A DNA stretch of 64,000 bases from Mycobacterium sp. SMC-8 (GTDB taxonomy: Bacteria; Actinomycetota; Actinomycetes; Mycobacteriales; Mycobacteriaceae): contig NZ_CP079865.1 in NCBI RefSeq assembly GCF_025263565.1, positions 6,448,001-6,512,000 of the forward strand. Reading direction: 5' to 3'. Below the pieces are notes generated by a model. It was not told the DNA's origin and did no database searches. It worked only from the letters and a program-made list of their open reading frames with translations. Below are positions 16,481 to 26,636 of the stretch, piece by piece (position 1 is the stretch's first letter; every line of letters begins with the position of its first letter). A program made the translations under genes and the position numbers.

Positions 16481-17316
16481 TGGCACGCACCGGCAAACAC
16501 GTCGCCGACGTCACCGGGGTCTCCGAGACGGCATTGCTGACGCTGCTGGTCCGCGCGACCGAAGCGCGCAGGCCCGACTCGCTGATCGAAGACCCGATGG
16601 CCATTCACCTGGTGGACTCCATCGATTTCGACTTCGCCAAGTTCGGCTACGTACGCAGGCAGGATATGGCGTTGCGCGCCAAGGCATTCGACAAGCGCGC
16701 CCGGCGGTATCTGCTCGACCATCCGCAGGCGACGTTGGTGGCGCTGGCCGAAGGGCTGCAGACCAGCTTCTACCGGCTCGACGCTCAGGGATCGGACCTC
16801 GGCCACGACTTCCGCTGGCTCACCGTCGATCTCCCCCCGATCATCGAGCTGCGCCGCAAACTGCTTCCCGCGTCGGACCGGGTGCGGATGATCGCGCAGT
16901 CCGCGTTGGACTTGCGCTGGATGGACGAGGTCGACCCGGGTGAGGGGGTCTTCATCACCGCCGAGGGGCTGCTGATGTACCTGCAACCCGAGGAGTCGAT
17001 GTCACTGATCGAGGCGTGCGCGGCGCGCTTCCCGGGTGGGCAGATGATGTTCGACCTGCCGCCGTCGGCGTTCGCGCCGCTGGTGCGCCGCGGCTTCCGG
17101 GCCTCACGGCGCTACAAGGTGCCCCCGATGCCGTTCACGCTGTCGGTGGCCGAAGCCGCCGACCTGGTCAACACCGTCCCGGGGGTGCGCGCCGTGCACG
17201 ACGTGCCGGCCGAACACGCGCGCGGCCGACTGCTCAACGCGCTGCTGTGGACGGCGCAACGGGTGCCGTTGCTCGATCCGGTCCGGCCGACGTTCACGCT
17301 GCTCGAGTTCGGCTGA
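16480..17316 (+). CDS. Leucine carboxyl methyltransferase-like SAM-dependent methyltransferase
   Basis: A 278-residue protein of the class I SAM methyltransferase group common in mycobacteria (PPM1/LCMT-like). Visible marks are the N-terminal VSETALLTLLVRATEARRPD, the acidic strand FRWLTVDLPPIIELRR and the FITAEGLLMYL stretch. The substrate is unknown; some relatives methylate polyketide or small-molecule carboxylates. An AGGAGA sequence precedes the ATG, which overlaps the stop of the DUF1697 gene. Confidence 0.8.
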
Positions 17317-17335
17317 TGAGCCGGCCGGGCACGCC

Positions 17336-17701
17336 TCAGCCGAAAGCCGTCTCGATGTACCGCAGCGCCTCCCCCTTGTCGACGCCCAGCGCGCGCGCCG
17401 CCGCCACGTAGGTGTGCGCCGCCGTCGCCATCGCCGCGTCGGCGGGATCCGACCGCGCAACGTAGGTTCCGAAACGCCCCCTCGTCTCCAGAATCCCCGC
17501 CGCTTCCAACTCCCGATACGCCCGCGCCACGGTGTTCACTGCCAGGTTGACCTGACCGGCCAGCTCGCGGACCGTCGGGAGCCGGGTGCCGGGCGTGAGC
17601 CTGCCCTCCCGGACACCTGCGATGATCTGCGTTCTGAGCTGGTCGAACAGCGGCCTGGCAGCGTGCGGATCGACGCGTACCCAATCCCCCAACTCGGCCA
17701 C
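17336..17701 (-). CDS. GntR-family (YtrA-type) regulator
   Basis: A short 121-residue regulator consisting of a GntR winged helix ([39 protein letters not shown]) and a small C-terminal helical tail, the YtrA subfamily layout. GTG at 17701 gives this length; a TTG nine bases later is an alternative. YtrA regulators often control adjacent transporter genes, but here the divergent neighbour is a sirtuin gene 36 bases away, with both promoters in the gap. Target unknown. Confidence 0.75.
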   Translation of the reverse strand: MAELGDWVRVDPHAARPLFDQLRTQIIAGVREGRLTPGTRLPTVRELAGQVNLAVNTVARAYRELEAAGILETRGRFGTYVARSDPADAAMATAAHTYVAAARALGVDKGEALRYIETAFG

Positions 17702-17737
17702 GTGCCCAGTATCACCCAAAGCCGCTAACTTGGGGGT

Positions 17738-18454
17738 GTGCAGGTGACGGTATTCAGTGGTGCGGGGATCTCCGCCGAGAGCGGTGTCCCGACCTTCCGC
17801 GATGTGGAGACCGGCCTGTGGGCGCAGGTGGACCCGTACGAGATCTCCAGCGCCGACGGTTGGCGAGCCCACCCGGACCGGGTGTGGGCGTGGTATCTGT
17901 GGCGCCACCACATGATGAGCGCCGTCGCGCCGAACAACGCCCACCGCGCGGTCGCAGCCTGGGAGGACTACGCCGACGTGCATGTGGTCACCCAGAACGT
18001 CGACAACCTGCACGAACGCGCCGGCAGTTCCCGGGTCTACCACGTGCACGGCAGCCTCTTCGAGTTCCACTGCGACCACTGCCGGTCGGCGTTCCGCAGC
18101 GCGGTGCCGGACATGCCGGAGCCGATCGAATCCGTCGACCCACCGACGTGCGGCGTCTGCGGTGGACTGATCCGTCCCAACGTGGTGTGGTTCGGCGAGG
18201 CACTGCCCGACGACGCGTGGCAGCAGTCGGTTGAGGCCGTCGTCAACGCCGACCTGGTGGTGGTCGTCGGGACGTCTTCGGTCGTCTATCCGGCGGCCGG
18301 ACTGCCGGAGCTGGCGGTGGCCAGAGGGACTCCGGTCATCGAGGTGAACCCCGAGCCCACCCCGCTGTCCTCCAGCGCGACGGTGAGCCTGCGCGAGACG
18401 GCAGCCACCGCGCTCCCCGGGCTGCTGCAACGCCTGGCTGCGCTGCTCGGTTGA
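17738..18454 (+). CDS. cobB: NAD-dependent protein deacylase, SIR2 family class III
   Basis: A 238-residue sirtuin with the NAD-binding motif [15 protein letters not shown] (residues 8-22), [12 protein letters not shown], catalytic His104 (VHGS), four zinc cysteines (112, 115, 138, 141) and RPNVVWFGE. Tyr53 and Arg56 in WAWYLWRH form the YxxR pair that marks class III sirtuins able to remove succinyl and malonyl groups, so desuccinylation as well as deacetylation is predicted. Start GTG at 17738 follows a G-rich sequence. The IS110-type element starts just after it. Confidence 0.9.
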   Translation: MQVTVFSGAGISAESGVPTFRDVETGLWAQVDPYEISSADGWRAHPDRVWAWYLWRHHMMSAVAPNNAHRAVAAWEDYADVHVVTQNVDNLHERAGSSRVYHVHGSLFEFHCDHCRSAFRSAVPDMPEPIESVDPPTCGVCGGLIRPNVVWFGEALPDDAWQQSVEAVVNADLVVVVGTSSVVYPAAGLPELAVARGTPVIEVNPEPTPLSSSATVSLRETAATALPGLLQRLAALLG

Positions 18455-18482
18455 TATGACTTGAGGTAGTCCTTCACAAACG

Positions 18483-18574
18483 CCTCCGGGGGTGTCAAGA
18501 AGGGATTGTCAGAGATTCCTTCGAGGGCCTGAGCGTTTGGCGCGCTGCAGGTCCTCAATGGCACGCCCCGGAGG
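18483..18574 (+). promoter_or_regulatory. Possible leader structure hiding the transposase Shine-Dalgarno
   Basis: CCTCCGGGG at 18483-18491 is perfectly complementary to CCCCGGAGG at 18566-18574, which contains the GGAGG ribosome binding site of the transposase start at 18582. A second pair, CAAACGC (18477-18483) with GCGTTTG (18533-18539), competes for part of it. Such pairing would limit transposase translation. The effect is predicted from complementarity only. Confidence 0.4.
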
Positions 18575-18581
18575 TGTTGTT

Positions 18582-19796
18582 GTGTCTGTCCAAAGTGCTC
18601 CAGTCACGTCGTCCACGATCGTCGTTGCCGTCGATGTCGGCAAGACTTCGGCGATGGTGTCGGTTACCGACGGCGCTTGTCGACCCTTGATGGGCCCGGT
18701 TGAGTTCGCGATGACCCGCTCGGGTCTGGGCGCTGCGGTGCAGCGCGTGCTGGCCGTGGCGTCGTCGTGTCCGCAGGTCAGTGTGAGCGTGGAAGCCGCT
18801 GGGCATTACCACCGGCCCGTGGTGGATTACCGCTGGCCGCCGGGCTGGGAAGTGCGCGAACTCAACCCCGCGCACGTGGCTGAGCAGCGCCGCGTGATGG
18901 GCCGACGGCGGGTGAAGACCGACGCGATCGATCTCGAGGCGATCACCGAGTTGATGTTGGCCGGCCGGGGCCGGGTGATCGGCGAGCGTGAGGTGCTCAT
19001 CGGGGAGATGACGGCGTGGGCCCAGCATCGGTTGCGGCGGGTCGCGACCCGCACGGCGACAAAGAATCAGTTGCTCGCTCAACTCGATCGGGCGTTCCCC
19101 GGACTGACGTTGGCGTTGCCGGATGTGTTGGGCACCAAGATCGGGCGTCTGGTCGCCGCCGAGTTCACCGATCCGGCGCGATTGTCGGGATTGGGGGTGA
19201 ATCGGTTGATCCGCTTCGCCGCCGCCCGCGACGTGCAGCTGCGCCGCCCGGTCGCCGAGCGTCTGGTCGCCGCGGCCAAAGACGCCCTGCCGACCCGCGA
19301 TGCCGTGGTGGCCCGACGGGTGCTGGCCGCTGACGTCAGCCTGTTGACCGACCTGGACACCGGGATCGCCTCAGCCGAAGCCGAACTCGCCCGGCTGTTG
19401 CCGTCAAGCCCGTTTCGCACCCTGACGTCGGTACCAGGCTGGGGTGTGGTTCGCGTCTCCAATTACGCTGCCGCTCTCGGTGATCCGAACAGATGGCCGG
19501 GGTCCAAGCAGATCTACCGCGCCTCGGGCCTGTCACCGATGCAGTACGAGTCCGCGCACCAACGCCGCGACGGATCGATCAGCCGCGAGGGCAGCGTGGC
19601 GCTGCGCCGAGCACTGATCGATCTCGGTATCGGTTTATGGCTGACCGAGCCGACCGCCAAGACCTACGCACACGGACTCAAGGACAGAGGCAAGCGTGGC
19701 GGAGTCATCGCCTGCGCACTGGCTCACCGCGCCAACCGCATCGCCCACGCGCTGGTCCGCGACCACGCCGTCTACGACCCCGCCCGCTGGAGCTAA
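18582..19796 (+). CDS. IS110-family transposase/recombinase
   Basis: A 404-residue IS110-type recombinase. The N-terminal RuvC-like DEDD domain shows Asp in VVAVDVGKTS, Glu in VSVEAAGHYH and the VKTDAIDLEAI stretch. The C-terminal Transposase_20 domain shows LTSVPGWGVV, YRASGLSPMQYES and GSVALRRALIDL, with the expected serine region. It is full length and uninterrupted, so it may be active. GTG at 18582 follows GGAGG; an in-frame ATG at 18558 is less well placed. Family members are guided by a structured bridge RNA encoded in a non-coding end of the element. Confidence 0.9.
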   Translation: MSVQSAPVTSSTIVVAVDVGKTSAMVSVTDGACRPLMGPVEFAMTRSGLGAAVQRVLAVASSCPQVSVSVEAAGHYHRPVVDYRWPPGWEVRELNPAHVAEQRRVMGRRRVKTDAIDLEAITELMLAGRGRVIGEREVLIGEMTAWAQHRLRRVATRTATKNQLLAQLDRAFPGLTLALPDVLGTKIGRLVAAEFTDPARLSGLGVNRLIRFAAARDVQLRRPVAERLVAAAKDALPTRDAVVARRVLAADVSLLTDLDTGIASAEAELARLLPSSPFRTLTSVPGWGVVRVSNYAAALGDPNRWPGSKQIYRASGLSPMQYESAHQRRDGSISREGSVALRRALIDLGIGLWLTEPTAKTYAHGLKDRGKRGGVIACALAHRANRIAHALVRDHAVYDPARWS

Positions 19797-19879
19797 ATCC
19801 CTCGGTAGGAGCCCCTGGCCGAAAGGAGTTCAGAGCACACTCTTCACACCCCCGGCCGGCAGTGCCACGCTGAACGGAC

Positions 19880-20070
19880 GGGACGAAGGGCCGGATCAGA
19901 TGCCGCCTCGGTTATGGCGGACCCGTCTCGGGTAACGTCGCATCTCACTTGGCACCCGGCCCTTCGCCTCCACGGCAGCCCGAACGACGCCAGATGACCA
20001 GATCACCACGAGGTCGCATACGTCAACGTGGGCGCCAGGCACCCGTCCGCTTTCAGCCGGCCACCGGCTA
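19880..20070 (+). ncRNA. Candidate structured RNA (bridge RNA) downstream of the IS110 transposase
   Basis: The 354 bases from 19797 to 20150 contain no supported gene but show nested pairing. An 11-bp stem (19884-19894 with 19956-19966) encloses a 6-bp stem (19898-19903 with 19940-19945). That stem in turn encloses two hairpins: CCGCC/GGCGG with an 8-base loop (19903-19920, sharing one base with the 6-bp stem), and ACCCG/CGGGT with a 3-base loop (19921-19933). A further AGCCGG/CCGGCT hairpin lies at 20055-20069. IS110-family bridge RNAs are structured, lie in a non-coding end, and in the IS1111 subgroup lie after the transposase. Strand and ends are assumed. Confidence 0.45.
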
Positions 20071-20150
20071 TCACAGCACCACCACACCACCCGAACACCG
20101 GATGTCGCCACTCCACGCCAAACCCGGCTATTGACACGACCCACAGCCAG

Positions 20151-20780
20151 TTAGGGGCGGACCGCGACCCCGATCGCGAACTCGGCCGCCGGCGTCGGCA
20201 CCCACTTCGGGAACGCCCACTCCCGCTTGGCCCCGTCGACGCGGAATCCCGCGCCGACGATGGTGTCTTCGGTGTGGCGGTGGGTGTGGCAGTTGCCGAG
20301 CAGCCGCGGCCACAGCGTCGCGTCGGCGACCCGCTGCAGCCGCGCGCGGGCGCCCGTTCCCGCCACGTGTTCCAGGTAGCGCAGCTGTCCACCCGGACGC
20401 AGCATGGAGAACAGCTGGGCCACAACGGCTTCCGGGTCATCGACCGAGCACAGCACCAGCGAGCACACCACGGCGTCGAACGGTTCGGCGTCGGCGAACC
20501 GTTCGACGACGTCGGTGCTCACCACGATAGGCACCGTCGCGCGGACAGCCGCCTGCTGCGCAACCGCGGCCAGCCGGCGTTCGGGTTCCACGGCCACCAC
20601 CTCGGTGACGGTGTCGGGGTAGAACGCGAAGTTCGATCCCGTGCCCGCCCCGACCTCAAGGACTCGTCCGCTGAGCCCGGCCAGGTTCGCGCGGCGCATC
20701 GCGCGCAGCGATTCGGGTTCACGCGAGGCCAACGCCGTCCACAGCCGCGCGAAGAACGGGTTATCCACGGTTTCGCTCAT
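20151..20780 (-). CDS. Class I SAM-dependent methyltransferase
   Basis: A 209-residue methyltransferase with the SAM motif VLEVGAGTGSN, the acidic end of strand 2 in VAVEPERR, and the post-motif VCSLVLCSVDDP and LRPGGQLRYLEH. It resembles UbiE/PmtA-like small-molecule or phospholipid methyltransferases; the substrate is unknown. The ATG at 20780 overlaps the end of the TetR gene by 20 bases, so it belongs to the MMPL-TetR-methyltransferase operon, possibly a lipid export or modification unit. The IS110 element lies directly after it. Confidence 0.8.
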   Translation of the reverse strand: MSETVDNPFFARLWTALASREPESLRAMRRANLAGLSGRVLEVGAGTGSNFAFYPDTVTEVVAVEPERRLAAVAQQAAVRATVPIVVSTDVVERFADAEPFDAVVCSLVLCSVDDPEAVVAQLFSMLRPGGQLRYLEHVAGTGARARLQRVADATLWPRLLGNCHTHRHTEDTIVGAGFRVDGAKREWAFPKWVPTPAAEFAIGVAVRP

Positions 20781-21465
20781 CAACCACCCCTTTCAACCAG
20801 GTCATGATGTCCTGCGGTGAGTCGTCCGGCCTGATCGCCCCGGAGATGACGTGACCGCAGCACACCGCCCGCATCAGGCCGTCGGCGAACTGTTCGACAT
20901 CTCCCCAGGGCAGGTAGGGGCGGGAGATCAGCAACGCCGCGATGCCGTGGACGGCGGTCCACAGTTGCAGCGCCAGCCGCGTCGGGTCCCCCGGCGGGTA
21001 GATCCCCTCGGCGATCAGCGCCTGCACCGTCGCGCGCAGGTGCCCGAACGCCGAGCTGTTCAGGGCGAGGTCGACGTCGCTGCCGGGGCTGCCATGCCCG
21101 AGCATCGCGATCCGGTACAGCACGGGCGTTTTCATCGCGAATCGCAGATACGCCATGCCCTGGGAGCGCAACACGTCGAACGCCGAGACGTACGCACCGG
21201 CCACGGTCTGCATCTCTTCGTCGAGTTTTTCGAAGTATTGGCTGCACACCGCGTGCAGGAGAGCGGTCTTGTCGGCGAAGTGCAGGTAGATCGACGGCGG
21301 TGTGACCCCGACACGGTCGGCCACGGACCGAATGGAGACCACCTTCTCGTCTCCGGTTTCGAGCAGCAGTTCGGTTGCGGCGTCCAGGATCTCAGTGCGC
21401 AGTTGATCACCGGCGCCGCGGGGTGCGCGGTGCCGGCGGCGCGGTGACGCGTTCGGATCAGCCAT
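20761..21465 (-). CDS. TetR-family regulator of the MMPL operon
   Basis: A 234-residue TetR regulator with helix-turn-helix VSIRSVADRVGVTPPSIYLHF after a basic N-terminal tail (SPRRRHRAPRG). The C-terminal ligand domain has the TetR_C type found near MMPL genes. It overlaps the MMPL gene by 8 bases, placing it in the same transcript, so it probably represses its own operon. A palindrome upstream of the MMPL gene (23776-23794) is the likely binding site (inference). Confidence 0.8.
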   Translation of the reverse strand: MADPNASPRRRHRAPRGAGDQLRTEILDAATELLLETGDEKVVSIRSVADRVGVTPPSIYLHFADKTALLHAVCSQYFEKLDEEMQTVAGAYVSAFDVLRSQGMAYLRFAMKTPVLYRIAMLGHGSPGSDVDLALNSSAFGHLRATVQALIAEGIYPPGDPTRLALQLWTAVHGIAALLISRPYLPWGDVEQFADGLMRAVCCGHVISGAIRPDDSPQDIMTWLKGVVDERNRG

Positions 21466-23746
21466 TCTCTTTCCCGGTTGCGACCGGTTCCGGGCGCGAG
21501 GCGGGGACGCCCACGTCGTCCAGGGTCTCACTGAACCCGATGCGTTCATGCAATTTCGCCAATGGTTTCGGCGCCCACCAGTTCCATCGGCCCAGCACAT
21601 GCATGAACGCGGGCACCAGCAGCATCCGTACCAGCGTGGCGTCCGCAAGGATCGCCAGGGTCAGACCGACCCCGAACATCCGCATGAACGCGACCTGGGC
21701 GGCGATCAGCGCCGCGAACGAGATCGACATGACCAGCGCCGCGGCGGTGACCACCCGGCCGGTGCGTGCCAGTCCGAGCGCCACGCTCTCGTCGCTGCCT
21801 TCGGCGGTCGTCGAGCCCGACGCCAGCCAGTACTCACGGATCCGGGAGACCAGGAACACCTCATAGTCCATCGACAGACCGAACGCGATGCAGAACAACA
21901 GCACCGGCATGGTCGCGACGAGGGTCCCGGTGGGAGTGGTTCCGAGCGCGCCCAGGTGACCTTCCTGGAAGATCCACACCAGCGCACCGAACGCAGCGGT
22001 CAACGACAAGATGTTGAGCACCAACGCTTTCAGCGGCAATACCACACTGCCGGTGAGCAGGAACAGCAACACGAACGTGATGGCTGCGATCACGCCGAGC
22101 ACGGTGGGCAGCCGCGAGGTGATGGCGTCGGAACTGTCCCTGTTGATCTGAGCCAGGCCGGTCAGCAGTACCTGCTGGCCATCGGGCGCGGCGACGCCGT
22201 GCAACCGGTCCAGCTGGACCTCCGACGCATCGGTGAACAACGGCGCGGTACTTCCGATGGTCAGGAACGCACTGCCGTCGGCGATTCCGGTGGCCGCCGA
22301 CGGCGGACCCACCCTGACCCCGTCGACGAACGTGCCGCCGGGCGAGGACACCGAGGACACGTCCTGAACGCGGGACAGTTCGGCGGCGTAATCGTAGAGC
22401 GCTTCGGGGTGCAGACCCTCGGTGTCGGGCAGCACCACAACGACATTGGTCGACGAGTCGACGGCGAAGTCGGTGCGCAGTTCGTCGCCGAGCTGGCGCG
22501 CCGAGGCACTCTCCGGCAGCACCCGGTCGTCGGGGAATCCCCAATTGGCGCCGAGGAACGGGGCGCCCAGCACCAGCAGCAGCGCGACGACAGCGGCGCC
22601 GATCGGAATCGACCGCCGCATCACGAATTTCGTCGACCGGTACCAGAACATCTGCTCGATCGGTTTGGCCACCGGTTCCGGCCGGCGGAACACCCGCCGG
22701 AACAGGCGCCGCACATCCAGCGAGTCGAGCCGGTCCCCGGCGACCACGATCGCCGCCGGTGCGATCAGGATGGCCGCCACCGCGGCGAAGCCGACCACGG
22801 CGATGCCCGCATACGCGAACGACTTCAGGAAGTACATCGGGAACAGCACCATCGCCACCATCGACAGCGCGACGGTCATGGCGGAGAACAGCACGGTGCG
22901 GCCCGCGGTCATCATGGTGCGCACCAGCGCCGTATCGCGGTCGTGTCCTTCGGAGAGCTCGTCGCGGTAGCGGCTGATGATCAGCAGGGTGTAGTCGATC
23001 GCCAGCGCCAGACCCATCGCGATCGTCAAGTTCAGCGCGAAGATCGACACATCGGTGACCATGGTGACGGCGCGCAGCACCGCCATCGACCCGAGGATCG
23101 CGAACGCACCGACCGCCAACGGCAGCGCGGCCGCGAGCAGGCCGCCGAACACCCAGACCAGCACGACAAAGCTCAGCGGAATCGCGATGGACTCCATCAT
23201 CAGCAGGTCTTTTTCGCTCTGCGCGTTGATCTGGACATAAGTCATCGCGACACCGCCCGCGTTCACCGAGACGCCGTCGCGGTCGTAAACCAACTCTTCG
23301 GCCAGCGCCTTGGCGTGCTTCTGCGCCTCACTCTCACCGCCGGTGATCCCGGCGACGATCAGCCCGGTCCTGCCGTCCTCGCTGATCAGAGCCGGAGCCG
23401 CCGAAGGCGGGGCCGTCCACGCCGACGTCACCGATCCGACGTGAGGGGAGGCCGCCAACCGGTCGGCCAAGTCGGTGCCCACGCTGCGTGCCGACGGACT
23501 GTCAGCGCCCTCGGCCGAGGTGTCGTCGGTGACGCTGATCAGCATCTCCATGTCACCCTGATCGAACTTGTCGACGAGCACCTGGGTGGCGCGCGCCGAC
23601 TCCGACGTCGGGTCCTGGAAGCCACCGGCCGACAGGTGCCGGGCCACCGGCGCGCCGAAGATGCCGCAGGCCACCATGACCAGCAGTGCGATGACGAGAA
23701 CGCGGCGCGGTGCCGCGATGGCCAGTGAAGCGATGCGGTGCAGCAC
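21458..23746 (-). CDS. MMPL-family RND transporter
   Basis: A 762-residue membrane protein with the MMPL layout: one N-terminal helix, a large extracytoplasmic loop (about residues 40-190), a five-helix block, a second helix and loop, and a terminal five-helix block. Motifs include GLALAIDYTLLIISRYRDE and, in the second half, AFGLSMDYEVFLVSRIREYW, the paired proton-relay Asp-Tyr segments of MMPL proteins. Such proteins export lipids or drugs using the proton gradient. Start GTG at 23746 follows AAGGG. Its substrate is unknown; the linked methyltransferase and TetR gene suggest a small lipid or toxic compound. Confidence 0.85.
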   Translation of the reverse strand: MLHRIASLAIAAPRRVLVIALLVMVACGIFGAPVARHLSAGGFQDPTSESARATQVLVDKFDQGDMEMLISVTDDTSAEGADSPSARSVGTDLADRLAASPHVGSVTSAWTAPPSAAPALISEDGRTGLIVAGITGGESEAQKHAKALAEELVYDRDGVSVNAGGVAMTYVQINAQSEKDLLMMESIAIPLSFVVLVWVFGGLLAAALPLAVGAFAILGSMAVLRAVTMVTDVSIFALNLTIAMGLALAIDYTLLIISRYRDELSEGHDRDTALVRTMMTAGRTVLFSAMTVALSMVAMVLFPMYFLKSFAYAGIAVVGFAAVAAILIAPAAIVVAGDRLDSLDVRRLFRRVFRRPEPVAKPIEQMFWYRSTKFVMRRSIPIGAAVVALLLVLGAPFLGANWGFPDDRVLPESASARQLGDELRTDFAVDSSTNVVVVLPDTEGLHPEALYDYAAELSRVQDVSSVSSPGGTFVDGVRVGPPSAATGIADGSAFLTIGSTAPLFTDASEVQLDRLHGVAAPDGQQVLLTGLAQINRDSSDAITSRLPTVLGVIAAITFVLLFLLTGSVVLPLKALVLNILSLTAAFGALVWIFQEGHLGALGTTPTGTLVATMPVLLFCIAFGLSMDYEVFLVSRIREYWLASGSTTAEGSDESVALGLARTGRVVTAAALVMSISFAALIAAQVAFMRMFGVGLTLAILADATLVRMLLVPAFMHVLGRWNWWAPKPLAKLHERIGFSETLDDVGVPASRPEPVATGKENG

Positions 23747-23775
23747 GGTGACCCTTCCCCAGGATTATCGCCGCT

Positions 23776-23794
23776 AAGTTATCAGCGGTAACTT
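23776..23794. promoter_or_regulatory. Palindromic operator before the MMPL-TetR operon
   Basis: AAGTTATC-AGC-GGTAACTT forms a 19-base palindrome with one mismatch, 30 bases upstream of the MMPL start. Size and position fit a TetR-type operator, and the operon encodes a TetR regulator. Confidence 0.5.
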
Positions 23795-23849
23795 CAGTCG
23801 GTCAACGGGTTGGCGATGAATTCCGCGACCGCATGCGGTCAACCTGTTC

Positions 23850-24494
23850 ATGAGCACGAAGCCCACCCGGAAGCCCCGCAACCCGCTACCGTCAGCGTCG
23901 ATGACCGAACGCCCCAGCCCGATCGCCGGCTCCGCCGACAGCAGCCCAATCGCCGGCTCCGCCGACGTCAGCCCAATCGCCGGCTCCGCCGACGTCGGCC
24001 TCCTCATCCTTCGCCTCGGTATCGGCGCGGCCCTCCTGCAGGCCGGCCTGATCAAGGTCTCCGACTTCCCCATGACGGTGCAGTTCATGGGCGACGCCGG
24101 CTGGCGGCTGCCGGCGTTCGCGGCGTTCATGGTCACCGCCACCGAGACGATCAGCGGCATCGCACTGCTGCTTGGCGTGCTCACGCCGCTGGCCGGCTGC
24201 GCCGCACTCGGCGTGATGCTGTGCGCCTGGGCGGTCAATGTGTCCGGCGCGGCGTTCTGGTCCGAACCGTTCAACGTGCCGTTCCTGCTCGGCCTCGGGG
24301 CGGCCACGCTGATTTTCACCGGCGCGGGCCGGTACTCCGTCGACCATCGCATGCTGAGCCGCATCGTCTGGTCCACCCGGGTCAGGGTGGCGCTGGTCGC
24401 ACTCGCGTTCGTCGTCGCCGTACTGACCTGGGTCGCGCTGTACGGCGTCAATCCGATCCACTTCACCGCACCACCCGCACCGGCGGGACCGTGA
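23850..24494 (+). CDS. DoxX-family membrane protein
   Basis: A 214-residue protein with a polar, proline-rich N-terminus and four membrane helices of the DoxX type (LRLGIGAALLQAGLIKVSDF, then about residues 95-120, 120-145 and 175-200). DoxX proteins are linked to redox or thiol stress in mycobacteria; the exact role here is unknown. Three in-frame 27-bp repeats encode SPIAGSAD(S/V) three times just before the first helix. The true start could be ATG 23850 or the in-frame ATG 23901; neither has a strong ribosome binding site. Confidence 0.75.
   Translation: MSTKPTRKPRNPLPSASMTERPSPIAGSADSSPIAGSADVSPIAGSADVGLLILRLGIGAALLQAGLIKVSDFPMTVQFMGDAGWRLPAFAAFMVTATETISGIALLLGVLTPLAGCAALGVMLCAWAVNVSGAAFWSEPFNVPFLLGLGAATLIFTGAGRYSVDHRMLSRIVWSTRVRVALVALAFVVAVLTWVALYGVNPIHFTAPPAPAGP
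23916..23996 (+). repeat. 27-bp coding tandem repeat, three copies
   Basis: Three 27-bp units at 23916, 23943 and 23970 differ only slightly and encode nine residues each (SPIAGSADx) in the soluble N-terminus of the DoxX protein. Unit length keeps the frame, so copy number can vary without breaking the gene. Confidence 0.9.
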
Positions 24495-24499
24495 GCTAC

Positions 24500-24529
24500 C
24501 CGCCGGTAGGCAACGAACCTACCCGGCGG
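24500..24529 (+). terminator. Hairpin after doxX gene
   Basis: CCGCCGGTAGG (24500-24510) pairs with CCTACCCGGCGG (24518-24529) with one bulged base and a 7-base loop, six bases after the DoxX stop codon. There is no T-run. Confidence 0.55.
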
Positions 24530-24598
24530 TAAGAATTGCCACAGTTTTCCGATACGAGGCTCAAAGATTCCTTAGAGCCCGTGGTTACTGTTCAGTAC

Positions 24599-24730
24599 AT
24601 GTGGATCGACGACACCAGTGCTGATGTCATCAAGGTTGATTTCGACGCTCTCTACCACGGCGATGTCCTGGTCGAGGGGTTGACCTCCGAGCAGCTCGAC
24701 GACGAGCAGGTTCTGCCCACCGCGGTGTGA
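24599..24730 (+). CDS. Small acidic protein of unknown function
   Basis: A 43-residue acidic protein starting MWIDDTSADVIKVDFDALYH. The frame is open further upstream (TTG 24536, GTG 24581), so the start is uncertain; ATG 24599 is the first conventional one. The mix of alternating hydrophobic and acidic residues suggests a small folded protein. The immediately following perfect hairpin (24735-24758) supports a real transcription unit ending here. No domain is recognised. Confidence 0.5.
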   Translation: MWIDDTSADVIKVDFDALYHGDVLVEGLTSEQLDDEQVLPTAV

Positions 24731-24734
24731 AAGA

Positions 24735-24758
24735 ACGCGCGCCCTCACGGGCGCGCGT
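24735..24758 (+). terminator. GC-rich hairpin terminator
   Basis: ACGCGCGCCC at 24735-24744 and GGGCGCGCGT at 24749-24758 form a perfect 10-bp stem with a 4-base loop, 4 bases after the small acidic ORF. No T-run, typical for mycobacterial hairpins. Confidence 0.65.
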
Positions 24759-24831
24759 CCCTGCGTTATCGAGTTTGCCCGACGCCCGGGCACCTCGGGC
24801 GGACCCGAGGTGCGTCCGGGCGATCCGGCGA

Positions 24832-26605
<1,774 letters not shown>

Positions 26606-26636
26606 AGAACGAATCCTTTCCTGACCTTGACTTTGA

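Larger units (their letters stand above)
18460..20146 (+). mobile_element. IS110-family element (approximate limits)
   Basis: The segment between the ends of two convergent host genes (sirtuin 18454, methyltransferase 20151) is filled by an IS110-type transposase gene with 127 bases of non-coding DNA before it and 354 after it. A 15-base inverted repeat with one mismatch (18486-18500 and 19841-19855) lies inside this segment, resembling the subterminal repeats of the IS1111 subgroup. IS110 elements make no regular target duplication, so the true ends cannot be fixed from sequence alone. The limits given simply span the space between the host genes. Confidence 0.6.

Noticed and set aside
21548..23728. 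726-codon frame opposite the MMPL gene
   Set aside because: It is rich in Arg, His and Gln with no domain pattern and lies entirely antisense to the MMPL gene.
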